From: UBA6623 sp965217195
GTDB lineage: Bacteria > Acidobacteriota > Terriglobia > Bryobacterales > UBA6623
Length of the DNA stretch: 64,000 bases
Assembly: GCA_965217195.1 (NCBI GenBank)
Contig: CBDCHL010000004.1
Span: 372,001-436,000, forward strand
Direction of reading: 5' to 3'
The position numbers were made by a program, and so were the translations under genes. Each line of letters starts with the position of its first letter. Position 1 is the stretch's first letter. The notes beneath the pieces were generated by a model. It was not told the origin of the DNA. It was given only the letters and a program-made list of their open reading frames with translations, and ran no database searches. Shown here in pieces: positions 27,479 to 35,498 of the stretch.

Positions 27479-27670
27479 ATTATAGCGGCCGAGCCTATCT
27501 ACAAGGCAATCCAAGAGTTGCGAAAAGAGCTGGAACGGATCGACTACGTCATCCACGCGGTCGAGAGTCTCTCCGAGGGCAAACGCCGCCGGGGCCGCCC
27601 GCCGAAATTCTTGGCCGAAGCGATGGCCCAAGCCAAGAAAGCCGACGGACGTGTCCGAAAAGCGTCCTAA
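27479..27670 (+). CDS. Small AT-hook-like coiled-coil protein (no canonical start codon)
   Basis: An open frame of about 63 residues reads YKAIQELRKELERIDYVIHA, then KRRRGRPPKF and a lysine-rich tail, ending in TAA at 27668. It resembles the protein at 54613-54810 in layout: a short coiled coil, then RRGRPP, the core of an AT-hook DNA-binding motif. The frame opens at 27437 and contains no ATG or GTG before the coiled coil. GGAGG at 27472-27476 stands just before ATT 27479 and ATA 27482, so either may start it; TTG 27518 would remove most of the helix. It precedes the IscU-like gene by 23 bases. Function unknown. Confidence 0.5.
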   Translation: MIAAEPIYKAIQELRKELERIDYVIHAVESLSEGKRRRGRPPKFLAEAMAQAKKADGRVRKAS

Positions 27671-27693
27671 GACAAACCTACAATGGGAAGGTC

Positions 27694-28062
27694 ATGTACA
27701 GCGCAAGGCTGTTGGACCACTTCCAGAACCCCCGCAATGTCGGCGAGCTCGACGACGCCGACGTCCAAGCCGAAGTTTCCAACCCGATCTGCGGCGACAT
27801 CCTCAAGCTCTCGGCGAAAGTCCGCGACGGCCGGATCGACGAAATTCGCTACCTGACTCGCGGCTGCACGGCATCCATCGCCGTCGGCTCCGCCCTCACC
27901 GAGATTCTCACCGGTCTACGAACCGATCAACTCAATTCCGTGAATCGTGAGCAAGTCGAACAAGCTGTGGGCGGTCTGTCAAACGAGTCTAGACACGCCG
28001 CCGTCCTCGCCATCGACGCCGTGAAAGCCCTCGAAAAGCAACTCCCCGTCCACACCGGATAG
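27694..28062 (+). CDS. IscU/NifU-like iron-sulfur cluster scaffold protein
   Basis: A 122-residue protein starting at ATG 27694 behind GGAAGG. It matches the IscU fold: LLDHFQNPRNVGELDDAD, SNPICGDILKL (first Cys and Asp) and LTRGCTASIAVGSALTEIL (second Cys). The third cysteine of the canonical site, in an HCS context, is replaced: the equivalent stretch reads SRHAAVLA. It probably holds or transfers clusters, but with an altered ligand set. No cysteine desulfurase gene is beside it. Confidence 0.8.
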   Translation: MYSARLLDHFQNPRNVGELDDADVQAEVSNPICGDILKLSAKVRDGRIDEIRYLTRGCTASIAVGSALTEILTGLRTDQLNSVNREQVEQAVGGLSNESRHAAVLAIDAVKALEKQLPVHTG

Positions 28063-28204
28063 CCCCGATCCGGTTCAACTTTCCGGCTCGTTGAACTTTC
28101 GCGCCCTCGACTCCGTATATCCAACCAAGTTCAAATCCGGTCGCGATGTTGGACGCATCACGGCTTGACAAGCAGAGTTGGATCAATCGAAAGGAGAATC
28201 CGCA

Positions 28205-28774
28205 ATGACCGCTCGAAGAATCTCTCTGATGGTGCTGTTGCCGCTCTGTCTCGCCGTTTTCGCGGCGGGGGTTTGGGCGCAACAAGAACGGCCCTGGATC
28301 CACATCCATGTCAGCGATGGCGACGACGACGGCAAAGAAATCCGCGTCAACCTGCCTTTCGGTCTGGCACACGTCGCGCTGGGCGTTATTTCGGACGAGA
28401 TCGTGAAAGAAGGCCGCCTGGAGTTGAAGAATCACGACATCTCGGTCGAAGAACTGCGGCAAATGTGGCTTGAGCTCAAGAACTCAGGCGACGCGGAATT
28501 CGTCTCGGTCGAAGATGGCGACAAGAGCGTCCGGGTGGCTCGTGAAGGCGCCCGTCTGCTGGTCGATGTCGACGGTCACGGCGACAAGGACGGCTCGAAG
28601 AGCGTTCGTATCGACGTCCCGGTCACCTTGGTCGATGCGCTGTTCGCCGGTGAAGGGGCGACGCTCGATCTGCAAGGAGCGCTGGCCGAACTAAGGGACC
28701 AGCGAGGCGACATCATCGCGGTCGAGGACGGCGAAAAGCAGGTTCGCATCTGGATCGACAATACGAAAAGCTAG
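28205..28774 (+). CDS. Secreted hypothetical protein
   Basis: A 189-residue protein with a strong ribosome site (AAAGGAG) and a clear signal peptide (MVLLPLCLAVFAAGVWAQ, cleavage near residue 26). The mature part is acidic with short beta-type repeats of the form FVSVEDGDKSVRV, IIAVEDGEKQVRI, and a helix near residues 60-95. I recognise no family; similar small exported acidic proteins occur in Acidobacteria. It converges on the next gene, with a hairpin between them. Confidence 0.65.
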   Translation: MTARRISLMVLLPLCLAVFAAGVWAQQERPWIHIHVSDGDDDGKEIRVNLPFGLAHVALGVISDEIVKEGRLELKNHDISVEELRQMWLELKNSGDAEFVSVEDGDKSVRVAREGARLLVDVDGHGDKDGSKSVRIDVPVTLVDALFAGEGATLDLQGALAELRDQRGDIIAVEDGEKQVRIWIDNTKS

Positions 28775-28797
28775 ATTCCCACTCCTCGCTCCGCACA

Positions 28798-28842
28798 GAG
28801 GCCGGGGGAGAGCGCCTAAAAAGGCGACCGACCTCGGCCCTC
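28798..28842. terminator. Nested hairpin between convergent genes
   Basis: An outer stem (GAGGCCG pairing with CGGCCCTC across a bulge) encloses an inner perfect hairpin CGCCT-AAAA-AGGCG. It lies between two converging genes and could end transcription from both sides, though no long T-run follows it on either strand. Confidence 0.35.
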
Positions 28843-28864
28843 CTCCTCAGTAAACGGGAATCAC

Positions 28865-30103
28865 TCACCAAACCCGCGCACTCTTGAGCGAAATGATCTT
28901 CCCGGTTTCCCGTTCCGTGATTCGGATTTGTCCGTTTTGTGTTTCCACGTCCGCCACGCCCTGATAGCCGTCAGGGATTTCCGTCACGAAGGCCAAGTAG
29001 CGCGCCGTCAAGCGCTGCCCCCCGTCGATCCAGCGATATTGGAGGACCCCGTACAACTCCCCCTCCTCGACCACCGTCTTCATCGGACCCCCGAAGGGCG
29101 TAGTACCGAACTCCAGCCCACGGGCGATCACCTTTCCGTTCCACGGCGGTACGGTGGCGCGTTGGTTCTCCTGCCAATCGCCAATCCACGGAAAGTCTTC
29201 GGTGCGCCAGATGTAACCGATCAGCACGCGCAGGTCTTTGTTGTACGCGGTAAGGTACGACTCCTCCCGCGCCGGGTCCATCAGCAGGCCGTAATACGTC
29301 CCGGCATTCGCCCCAGTCTGCATCTCGCGCAGACTGACTTCCTTTCCGTCACGCGAGGTCCCCTTTGGCCAGCGGATGGCGCCGGGCTGCAATGAATTGC
29401 CGTCGTCGGCGGGCCGACGAACTTCTCCCCGCACGGCCGACATATCCAGCACATTGCGGCCCGGCGCCACGAACGGCGGCCCGAAAGTCACGTGTTGCAC
29501 CCAATGCGCCGGACGCCCGAATTCGGTCAGGCTCTCCACCCATTCCTCGATATAGAGCACCGTCTCGTCGCCCGGAAGTGTCAGCTTGCGGCCGACCTTG
29601 TATTGCGTCTTCGGCAGATCGGCGGAGTAGGAGAGCCGCACCCTCCCTTTGTCAACCTCGACCAGGTCCTTGCGCCATTCCACCGCCAGCGCCTCGCCGT
29701 GTGTACCGAGGCCGTTCTCGGCCTCGCGGTCCGAAGGTGAGCCGAATGTCGGGAAGTTGAGCAGGTGTCCCATGTAGCCGGATTGCAGAATTCGGTCGGG
29801 GCGCCCGCCGTAAGTCGCGTCGTGCTTGGCGGGGTCGTAATCCCAGGGGTCAATCGTCGGAAAGTGGGGAACGCGCATCGGGTTGACGGACTTCTTCGGG
29901 TCGTCGGACTTCAGACGGATCTCGGCGATGTGCCCGGCGCCTCGCAAAGCGGCGACGCGCATCTCCGCGTTCTCGAGAATGTAGGCCGAGCGGCCGTGGA
30001 AAAGGTCTTCCGAAAAGGCGGGGGCCTGCGCTCTTGCAACCCCCGGCCCCGGCAAGACGGCGAGGATCAGTGCCGCGATCAAAACGTGCGTCTTGCTCTT
30101 CAT
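28865..30103 (-). CDS. Secreted aldose-epimerase-like carbohydrate protein
   Basis: A 412-residue protein with signal peptide (HVLIAALILAVLPGPGVARAQ). The body is beta-rich with LSYSADLPKTQYKVGRKLTL, LYIEEWVESLTEFGRPAHWVQHVTFGPPF and YLAFVTEIPDGYQGV, and resembles the galactose-mutarotase-like supersandwich fold used by aldose 1-epimerases and DUF4432-type proteins. The HWVQHVTFG segment holds the histidine expected in such sites. Substrate unknown. Similar exported proteins are common in Acidobacteria and Planctomycetes. Confidence 0.6.
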   Translation of the reverse strand: MKSKTHVLIAALILAVLPGPGVARAQAPAFSEDLFHGRSAYILENAEMRVAALRGAGHIAEIRLKSDDPKKSVNPMRVPHFPTIDPWDYDPAKHDATYGGRPDRILQSGYMGHLLNFPTFGSPSDREAENGLGTHGEALAVEWRKDLVEVDKGRVRLSYSADLPKTQYKVGRKLTLPGDETVLYIEEWVESLTEFGRPAHWVQHVTFGPPFVAPGRNVLDMSAVRGEVRRPADDGNSLQPGAIRWPKGTSRDGKEVSLREMQTGANAGTYYGLLMDPAREESYLTAYNKDLRVLIGYIWRTEDFPWIGDWQENQRATVPPWNGKVIARGLEFGTTPFGGPMKTVVEEGELYGVLQYRWIDGGQRLTARYLAFVTEIPDGYQGVADVETQNGQIRITERETGKIISLKSARVW

Positions 30104-30528
30104 GAGGTTTCTCCTTCGCCCTACAGCTGGGAGCCGTCGGCCGCGTCGGTGCTCACAAGACTAACACCGATCGCGAGTCCGGCCTCGACAGAACGGCTGC
30201 CCCGCTTCCCTCGGCGTGGCCTCGCGGCGTCGGCCTTGCGGTTCCCTACGGTTGCCTCCATCGGTCCCGGGAAGGCTCGTTGCGTCCCGCAAGAATCAGC
30301 CATTCCGGCCACTCTGGCGTGAGCCTCCGGGCGTGCCGTGGCGCCATTCTTAGCGACATGTCTCGACCTTCATCCCCGGCGGCCGACCCCACCCGCAAAG
30401 CCGCCGAGTTGACTCCGTCGCTCAGCGCGGAAAATCGACCAGTCGCCAACCCGTTGGCGCTACTATAGGGCGATAATGGTCCGACCCCCACGGCCCCCGC
30501 GACCCCAACAGTTTCTCGGAGGTAATCC
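30104..30528. other. Intergenic region without recognised gene
   Basis: This 425-base gap lies between two divergent genes and should carry both promoters. I found no convincing -35/-10 pair, no RNA gene and no gene remnant. A good ribosome site (GGAGG) for the next gene ends it. Confidence 0.5.
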
Positions 30529-32874
30529 ATGGCCGACATTCCAAGACGCGATTTTCTGCGCAAAACCGCCGCGGGCGTCGCCGGCGCATCCACTCTCGCC
30601 GGGTGGAACAGAGCCGACGCCGCACCCGCACGGGACGCTGATGCCCTGATTCCGCCTCACACGGCCATGCCCATTCCCGGCCTCCACTCGTACGCTGAAG
30701 AAAGCGTCGCGGCCGGCGAAACAATACACTTCCGAACCAGCAGCACTGTCCCGTACGAGCTTGAAATCGCCCGTCTAGGCCCGGAGATAGACAGCCCGAC
30801 AAGCAACGAAACGCTTCACACGTTTCCGAAAGCCGGTCCGCGGCAGCAACCGATCCATCCGGGCTCCTACATTCATGTCGAAAACGGACTCGACCCCAAC
30901 AAGGAATTCTCCGGCCTCACCATCGAGTGCTGGGTCCGCCCGTGGTCCTGGGAACGCGACCAGGCTCTAATCACGACATTCGATCCTTCGGGTGACTGCG
31001 GCTTTGCTCTCTATCTCAATCGCGCCGGATGGGTGAAATTCTATCTCGGCGACGGCGGTTCCTTCGAAAACCGTTGGCGCGTCGCCCACAAGCGCGACGC
31101 CCTGCGCCAGTGGCGTCACCTTGTCGTGACGTGGGAAAACGGTCGCGCCGCTTTCTATGAAAACGGTAAATTCCAAGGCTCCTGGGACGTCCCGGGATCC
31201 ATCCGGCCCGGCCGCACTCCCCTCCGTCTAGCCGCCGCCGGCGACAACGGGAAAGCCGCCGACTTCTTCGACGGCGATCTCGCCGCGCCCGCCATATACA
31301 ACCGTGCCCTGTCCGCCGAGGAAATTCAGAGCCGCCAAGCCGCCCGCGGCCTCAAGCCACCCCCAACCGACGGCCTGCTCGCCTACTGGCCACTCGACGA
31401 GGAATCAGGCGATCGAGTAGCCGACGCCTCTGGCGGCGAACATCGGGGTCGCATCATCAACCGCGCGACGTGGATGATCGGCGGACCATCGTTCGACGCC
31501 GCTTCGGTCGACCGCTGGGCCGACTACAACCCCGCCCAAGACCCCGACCGCGGCCACGCCCTGCGCTTCGCCTCCGACGACCTTTACGACTCCCGTTGGC
31601 AAACTACCGAAGAGTACACCGTCCCAGAGGACGCCTCGTCCGGCCTCTACGTCGGCCGCTTCCGCTTCGACCACAAGGGAGCAATGAGCAACTATCACGT
31701 CGCTTTCATCGTCCGCAAAGCCGCCGACCGCCGCAAGGCGCCGATCCTGATGCTGTGCTCGACCAACACTTGGCGCGCTTATAGCGCAACGCCCTTTGCC
31801 GCCAACGCCCCCGATGTCCTACTTTGGGACACCTCGGGGCTGCCCAACGCCGTTGCCGAGGCCCCGTCCTATTCCTGCTACCGCAATCATCATCACGGTC
31901 AACCTCCTTACGCCTTCGGTCGCCGCATGCCGTGGCCTTGCGCCGGACCCGACGTTGTCTTCAGTAAACCCGATGTCAACTACAGCCACTTAATGCGGGC
32001 GGAGCGTTTCGCGCACCAGTGGCTCACCCAAAACCGATACGGCTACGACGTCATCGCGGACTACGACCTGCACGCCGACCCCGAACAGCTCGACGGCTAC
32101 AAAGTCCTCGTCATCAACGGTCACAGCGAGTACTGGTCGAACGAAGCTTACGACGCCGTTGATCGTTTTCTGAGCGCCGGCGGCAGTGTCATCGTCATGT
32201 CGCGCAACACTATGTTCTGGCGCGTCTCTTACGACGAAGACGGCGGGGCGATGGAATGCCGCAAATTCGACACCGACATCGGCGGCCGTGAGTCCGTTGC
32301 GCCGGGCGCAATCTACCACAGCCATGACGGCAAGCGCGGCAGCTTGCTGCGTTATTCAGGGCGGCCCGCTTGGAAGGTGTTGGGACTCGAGTGCATCGGT
32401 TGGTGGCCGATCGTCGATGAGAAATTCGAACCGTACGAGGTCGTCGAAACCGACCATTTCCTTTTCCGCCGGCCCGAACGAGTTGAACTCCAACCGGGCC
32501 AACGGTTCGGCCAATCGCCCGACGGCAAACTCCCCCGAGTTGGCGGACACGAGTCCGATGTCCGCTTGGGCTGGATCAAGAAGATCACGCACCACATCCC
32601 CGAAGGCCAAACCCTCCCCGATGAACAAGAGGGCATCACGACCCTGGCTCGCGTCACCGCCTCTGACCGCCGAGGCATCGACTATTTCGGACGCTGGGAA
32701 CCGCTCGATCACGGCGTCTACGCCGAGATGACCTATTGGCAACGTCCCCAAGGCGGGCGAGTCTTCCACACCGGCTGCATCGCGTCCGGCTGGGCGCTCT
32801 CGGCCGACCCCAAGTTCCAAGCCCTCATGAGAAACGTCCTGCACCACTTCGGCGTCACGCGAACAACTGGGTAA
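30529..32874 (+). CDS. Tat-exported N,N-dimethylformamidase beta-subunit-like protein with LamG domain
   Basis: A 781-residue protein behind GGAGG. It starts with a Tat signal (RRDFLRKTAAGVAGAS). An early beta region is followed by a concanavalin/LamG-like domain (about residues 110-280; LTIECWVRPWSWERDQ, WRHLVVTWENG, YNRALSAEEIQ), and then the large C-terminal domain of the dimethylformamidase beta-subunit family: SNYHVAFIVRK, LLCSTNTWRAYSATPF, YDVIADYDLHADPEQLDGYK and NGHSEYWSNEAYDAVDRFL. Known family members hydrolyse N,N-dimethylformamide using a mononuclear iron held by Tyr and Glu. Here the small alpha subunit is absent and the protein is exported, so the substrate is open. Confidence 0.8.
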   Translation: MADIPRRDFLRKTAAGVAGASTLAGWNRADAAPARDADALIPPHTAMPIPGLHSYAEESVAAGETIHFRTSSTVPYELEIARLGPEIDSPTSNETLHTFPKAGPRQQPIHPGSYIHVENGLDPNKEFSGLTIECWVRPWSWERDQALITTFDPSGDCGFALYLNRAGWVKFYLGDGGSFENRWRVAHKRDALRQWRHLVVTWENGRAAFYENGKFQGSWDVPGSIRPGRTPLRLAAAGDNGKAADFFDGDLAAPAIYNRALSAEEIQSRQAARGLKPPPTDGLLAYWPLDEESGDRVADASGGEHRGRIINRATWMIGGPSFDAASVDRWADYNPAQDPDRGHALRFASDDLYDSRWQTTEEYTVPEDASSGLYVGRFRFDHKGAMSNYHVAFIVRKAADRRKAPILMLCSTNTWRAYSATPFAANAPDVLLWDTSGLPNAVAEAPSYSCYRNHHHGQPPYAFGRRMPWPCAGPDVVFSKPDVNYSHLMRAERFAHQWLTQNRYGYDVIADYDLHADPEQLDGYKVLVINGHSEYWSNEAYDAVDRFLSAGGSVIVMSRNTMFWRVSYDEDGGAMECRKFDTDIGGRESVAPGAIYHSHDGKRGSLLRYSGRPAWKVLGLECIGWWPIVDEKFEPYEVVETDHFLFRRPERVELQPGQRFGQSPDGKLPRVGGHESDVRLGWIKKITHHIPEGQTLPDEQEGITTLARVTASDRRGIDYFGRWEPLDHGVYAEMTYWQRPQGGRVFHTGCIASGWALSADPKFQALMRNVLHHFGVTRTTG

Positions 32875-32997
32875 GGACAGCGCAATACTGCTTTGATCGG
32901 AGCTTCGGCGCCGCTAAGTTTATCGTGACCCGACCTACAGGCTTCTACACCCTGAAGTGCGGATTGCAGGACCCGCGGGGACCTGCGACGTCCTTAG

Positions 32998-33570
32998 CCT
33001 CTGGGTGCAAGACTGGAGCCGGCGCGAGGACCTTGGGGATCTTGCCGGGCTTGCACGGGCGTTGCCGGGCGCGACCGCGCCGCCAAGCCGGCCAACGCCG
33101 AGACGGACGCGATCCTCGAAAACGTCAATCTGCTGCGGGATCAACTGTACGCGATCAAGCGCCATCTGCGGCGCGATTATGTTCCGGTCGGCGGACTCGA
33201 CCGCGTGCCGTATCTCTATTTGATGGATCGGCCGCGCGCCCTGAAGATCGCGGACGACTCGACGTTGGTTCGTGAATTCGAAGAACAAAAGGCCAAGATC
33301 TACTCGCTTGCCTTCAGTGCCGACAACAACCGCATCGCCGTCGGAGGCATGAGCGACGAAGTGCCGATCTACGAAACCGAGACCCGCAACCGAGTCGCTG
33401 CTCTGGCCGAGGCAACCGAGGGAGTCTTTGCTATCGAATTTCACCCCCAAGGCGACCAAGTCGCTGTCGCCGACTACGACGGCCGCATCCGGGTCTTCGA
33501 TCCGGCGACTGGCAAGTTGCTGAAAGACTTTAGCCCTGTGTCGCTTACCGAAAAGATGGCGTCGAACTAG
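32998..33570 (+). pseudogene. C-terminal fragment of a WD40-repeat protein
   Basis: The frame is open from 32998; from about 33085 it looks coding (ILENVNLLRDQLYAIKRHLR, then two WD40 blades: IYSLAFSADNNRIAVGG and VFAIEFHPQGDQVAVADYDG with IRVFDPATGKL). A GTG at 33205 could start a 121-residue product. The pattern matches the end of the large cytochrome-c-type/WD40 proteins of Planctomycetes and Acidobacteria; the N-terminal several hundred residues are missing. Upstream, 32875-32997 holds nothing recognisable. Confidence 0.6.
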
Positions 33571-33635
33571 GGGGCCTCGGAAGGCCTCGATAGTTAAGTG
33601 CTGCAAAGAAGTTGGGGAGGGTGGGCCTCCGGGAA

Positions 33636-33655
33636 CCAGGGGCTGACGCCCCTGG
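33636..33655. repeat. Perfect hairpin, REP-like
   Basis: CCAGGGGC and GCCCCTGG form an 8-bp stem around a TGAC loop. It lies between the WD40 fragment and the next minus-strand gene. No T-run follows, so a structured repeat is more likely than a terminator. Confidence 0.45.
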
Positions 33656-33754
33656 CCGGTGTTAATGAAACCACCGCGGCCCAGACACAGCTTCTCACGA
33701 ATTCGCTAACCATACCCAGCTTCAGGCCTGTGGCCCGACAGGTTCATGCGCTTG

Positions 33755-34321
33755 TTAGACAGTCGGGAGTTTCAGCTCGTTTTCGACACGTGAATGAAGC
33801 TCCGACCACCCGTCGTGCGAACACCATATACGGCGCCCGGCAAGGTTCGCGGTGTCGGGCAGCAGGTGCGCATCCCAACCGTTTTCGAGCACGAGGGTCA
33901 GAAACCCGTGAAGCTCCGATTGCTCGGTAGAGTCAAAAAGGTGGCCGGGGGCCGTCTGAAGGTCGCGCTTCTCGCCCCTCTCCCCGCGCCGCAGATAATA
34001 GAGCGGCCAGTCTTCATGGCTCGACCACACTCCCCAATCGACAACCCACAACAGGCATTCTCGCCAGGATCCGAGCGCCGCAATACATGCTTCAGCTGCC
34101 CGCGACTCGAGTCCGGAGCGGCCGGTGGGCGAATACACCACGCGTGATCGATAGGAGAGCGTGTCGTCCGGCACGAGGCGCGGGCGGGTCCAATCCGGGT
34201 GCACCACTAAGACTTGCTCTTCGCACCACTCAGCGATTTGGTTGATCTCGAGAAAGCGCATGAACCAGCCACCGCTGTCTGGCCCCTGTTGAAGCAACAT
34301 GCCGGACTTGCTGCGCCGCAT
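33755..34321 (-). CDS. Hypothetical protein
   Basis: A 188-residue soluble protein rich in tryptophan (WCEEQVLVVHPDW, WRECLLWVVDWGVWSSHEDW, YYLRR). No signal peptide or membrane segment is seen, and I recognise no family. Starts at internal ATGs (MLLQQG, MRFLEI) are possible. The regular spacing of aromatic residues and normal codon usage support a real gene. It follows the M48 peptidase gene on the same strand with a gap of 26 bases. Confidence 0.6.
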   Translation of the reverse strand: MRRSKSGMLLQQGPDSGGWFMRFLEINQIAEWCEEQVLVVHPDWTRPRLVPDDTLSYRSRVVYSPTGRSGLESRAAEACIAALGSWRECLLWVVDWGVWSSHEDWPLYYLRRGERGEKRDLQTAPGHLFDSTEQSELHGFLTLVLENGWDAHLLPDTANLAGRRIWCSHDGWSELHSRVENELKLPTV

Positions 34322-34347
34322 GTGATCGGGGTTCGCGGCAAGAATCC

Positions 34348-35349
34348 TTAGTCTGTGATGCGTCGTTTCAGGGTCGGGCGCTCGTCCTCGTTGGTTTCGT
34401 CATCGGCTCCCGGGTCCGCGCTGGGATTGCGTTTGAGCGTCGGGCGGTCGGGATCCGTCTCCACCTGGCGAGAGCGCGATTCGAGTGCCGTCAATCTCGC
34501 TTTCACTTGGTCGAACTCGCTGGTCGACAGCGCGTATTCAGACTTGGACGGCAGCAGTTCATCGATCGCCTTCTGGACCTTCTTGATGCGGCCTCCGGTG
34601 GGAGGGTGAGACCGGAACAGCTTCGTCAGCGTACCGGGTTTCCTTTTTTGCTTGGCTTGGAGGCGTTCGAAGAAGGCGACCATCGACGTTGGGTCGTAAC
34701 CCGTGTTATAGAGGTACTGCACGCCCAGCAGATCGGCTTCTTTCTCGAAGCCTCGAGAGAATTTCAAGAACGTCAACGGAATCGCGAAGTTCGCCGCCTG
34801 GTAGGCGCCGTAGGCGCCCCAGCCGCCGCCGAGAAAGATTAGCGGCAGGGTCGCGAACTGGGCAAGCTGTCCGCGGCTTGCCTGGCGGGTGCCGTGGCGC
34901 GCGGCGACGTGGGCGATCTCATGCGCCATCACGCCGGCCAGTTCGGACTCGCTCTGCGCCAGTTTGATCAGACCGGTGTTGACGTAGAAAAAGCCGCCCG
35001 GCAGCGCGAAGGCGTTGACCTCTTCGTTGTCGATCACCTTGATCGTGAAGGGCACCTTGGCGTCGGAATTGCGAACGAGATTTTGTCCGACGCGACTGAC
35101 GTATTCGGCGATGATCGGATCGTCGACGATCTTCGCGTTTCGCTCGATCTGCTCGGCCATTCGCTTGCCCAGCGCGATTTCCTTCTCGATCGAGTAGAAG
35201 TTGATGCCCTTGCCGACATTGCGCTCGCCGATTTGCTCAACGTCTTCCTTGGGCTTTTTGTTTTTCTTCGTGGAATCGACTTCGGCATACAGTCCCGCCG
35301 TTGGGAAGCTCGCCAACAGTAGGACCAACAACCAGGTAACCCGTCTCAT
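34348..35349 (-). CDS. Exported M48-family metallopeptidase (BepA/Loi-like)
   Basis: A 333-residue protein with signal peptide (WLLVLLLASFPTAGLYA) and ribosome site AGAGGAG. The zinc motif HEIAHVAARHGTRQ is near residue 143, followed by a hydrophobic stretch and the third ligand region FEKEADLLGVQYLYNTGYDP (Glu). The C-terminus (about residues 270-333) is a charged, disordered tail with repeats of the type RPTLKR. M48 proteins of this type act in periplasmic quality control of outer-membrane proteins. Confidence 0.9.
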   Translation of the reverse strand: MRRVTWLLVLLLASFPTAGLYAEVDSTKKNKKPKEDVEQIGERNVGKGINFYSIEKEIALGKRMAEQIERNAKIVDDPIIAEYVSRVGQNLVRNSDAKVPFTIKVIDNEEVNAFALPGGFFYVNTGLIKLAQSESELAGVMAHEIAHVAARHGTRQASRGQLAQFATLPLIFLGGGWGAYGAYQAANFAIPLTFLKFSRGFEKEADLLGVQYLYNTGYDPTSMVAFFERLQAKQKRKPGTLTKLFRSHPPTGGRIKKVQKAIDELLPSKSEYALSTSEFDQVKARLTALESRSRQVETDPDRPTLKRNPSADPGADDETNEDERPTLKRRITD

Positions 35350-35498
35350 GGTGGTTTCTCCTCTATCTGCCTAATAGATGCGCAGAGAAGACATCCGGGT
35401 ACGTTAAAAGAAAGTAAAAACGACCGATCAGGCCGCGATAATGCGGCGGCCGTCCTCCCACGGAGTCGGCCGGGGTGGAGGGTTCTCGACAGTCCCGA

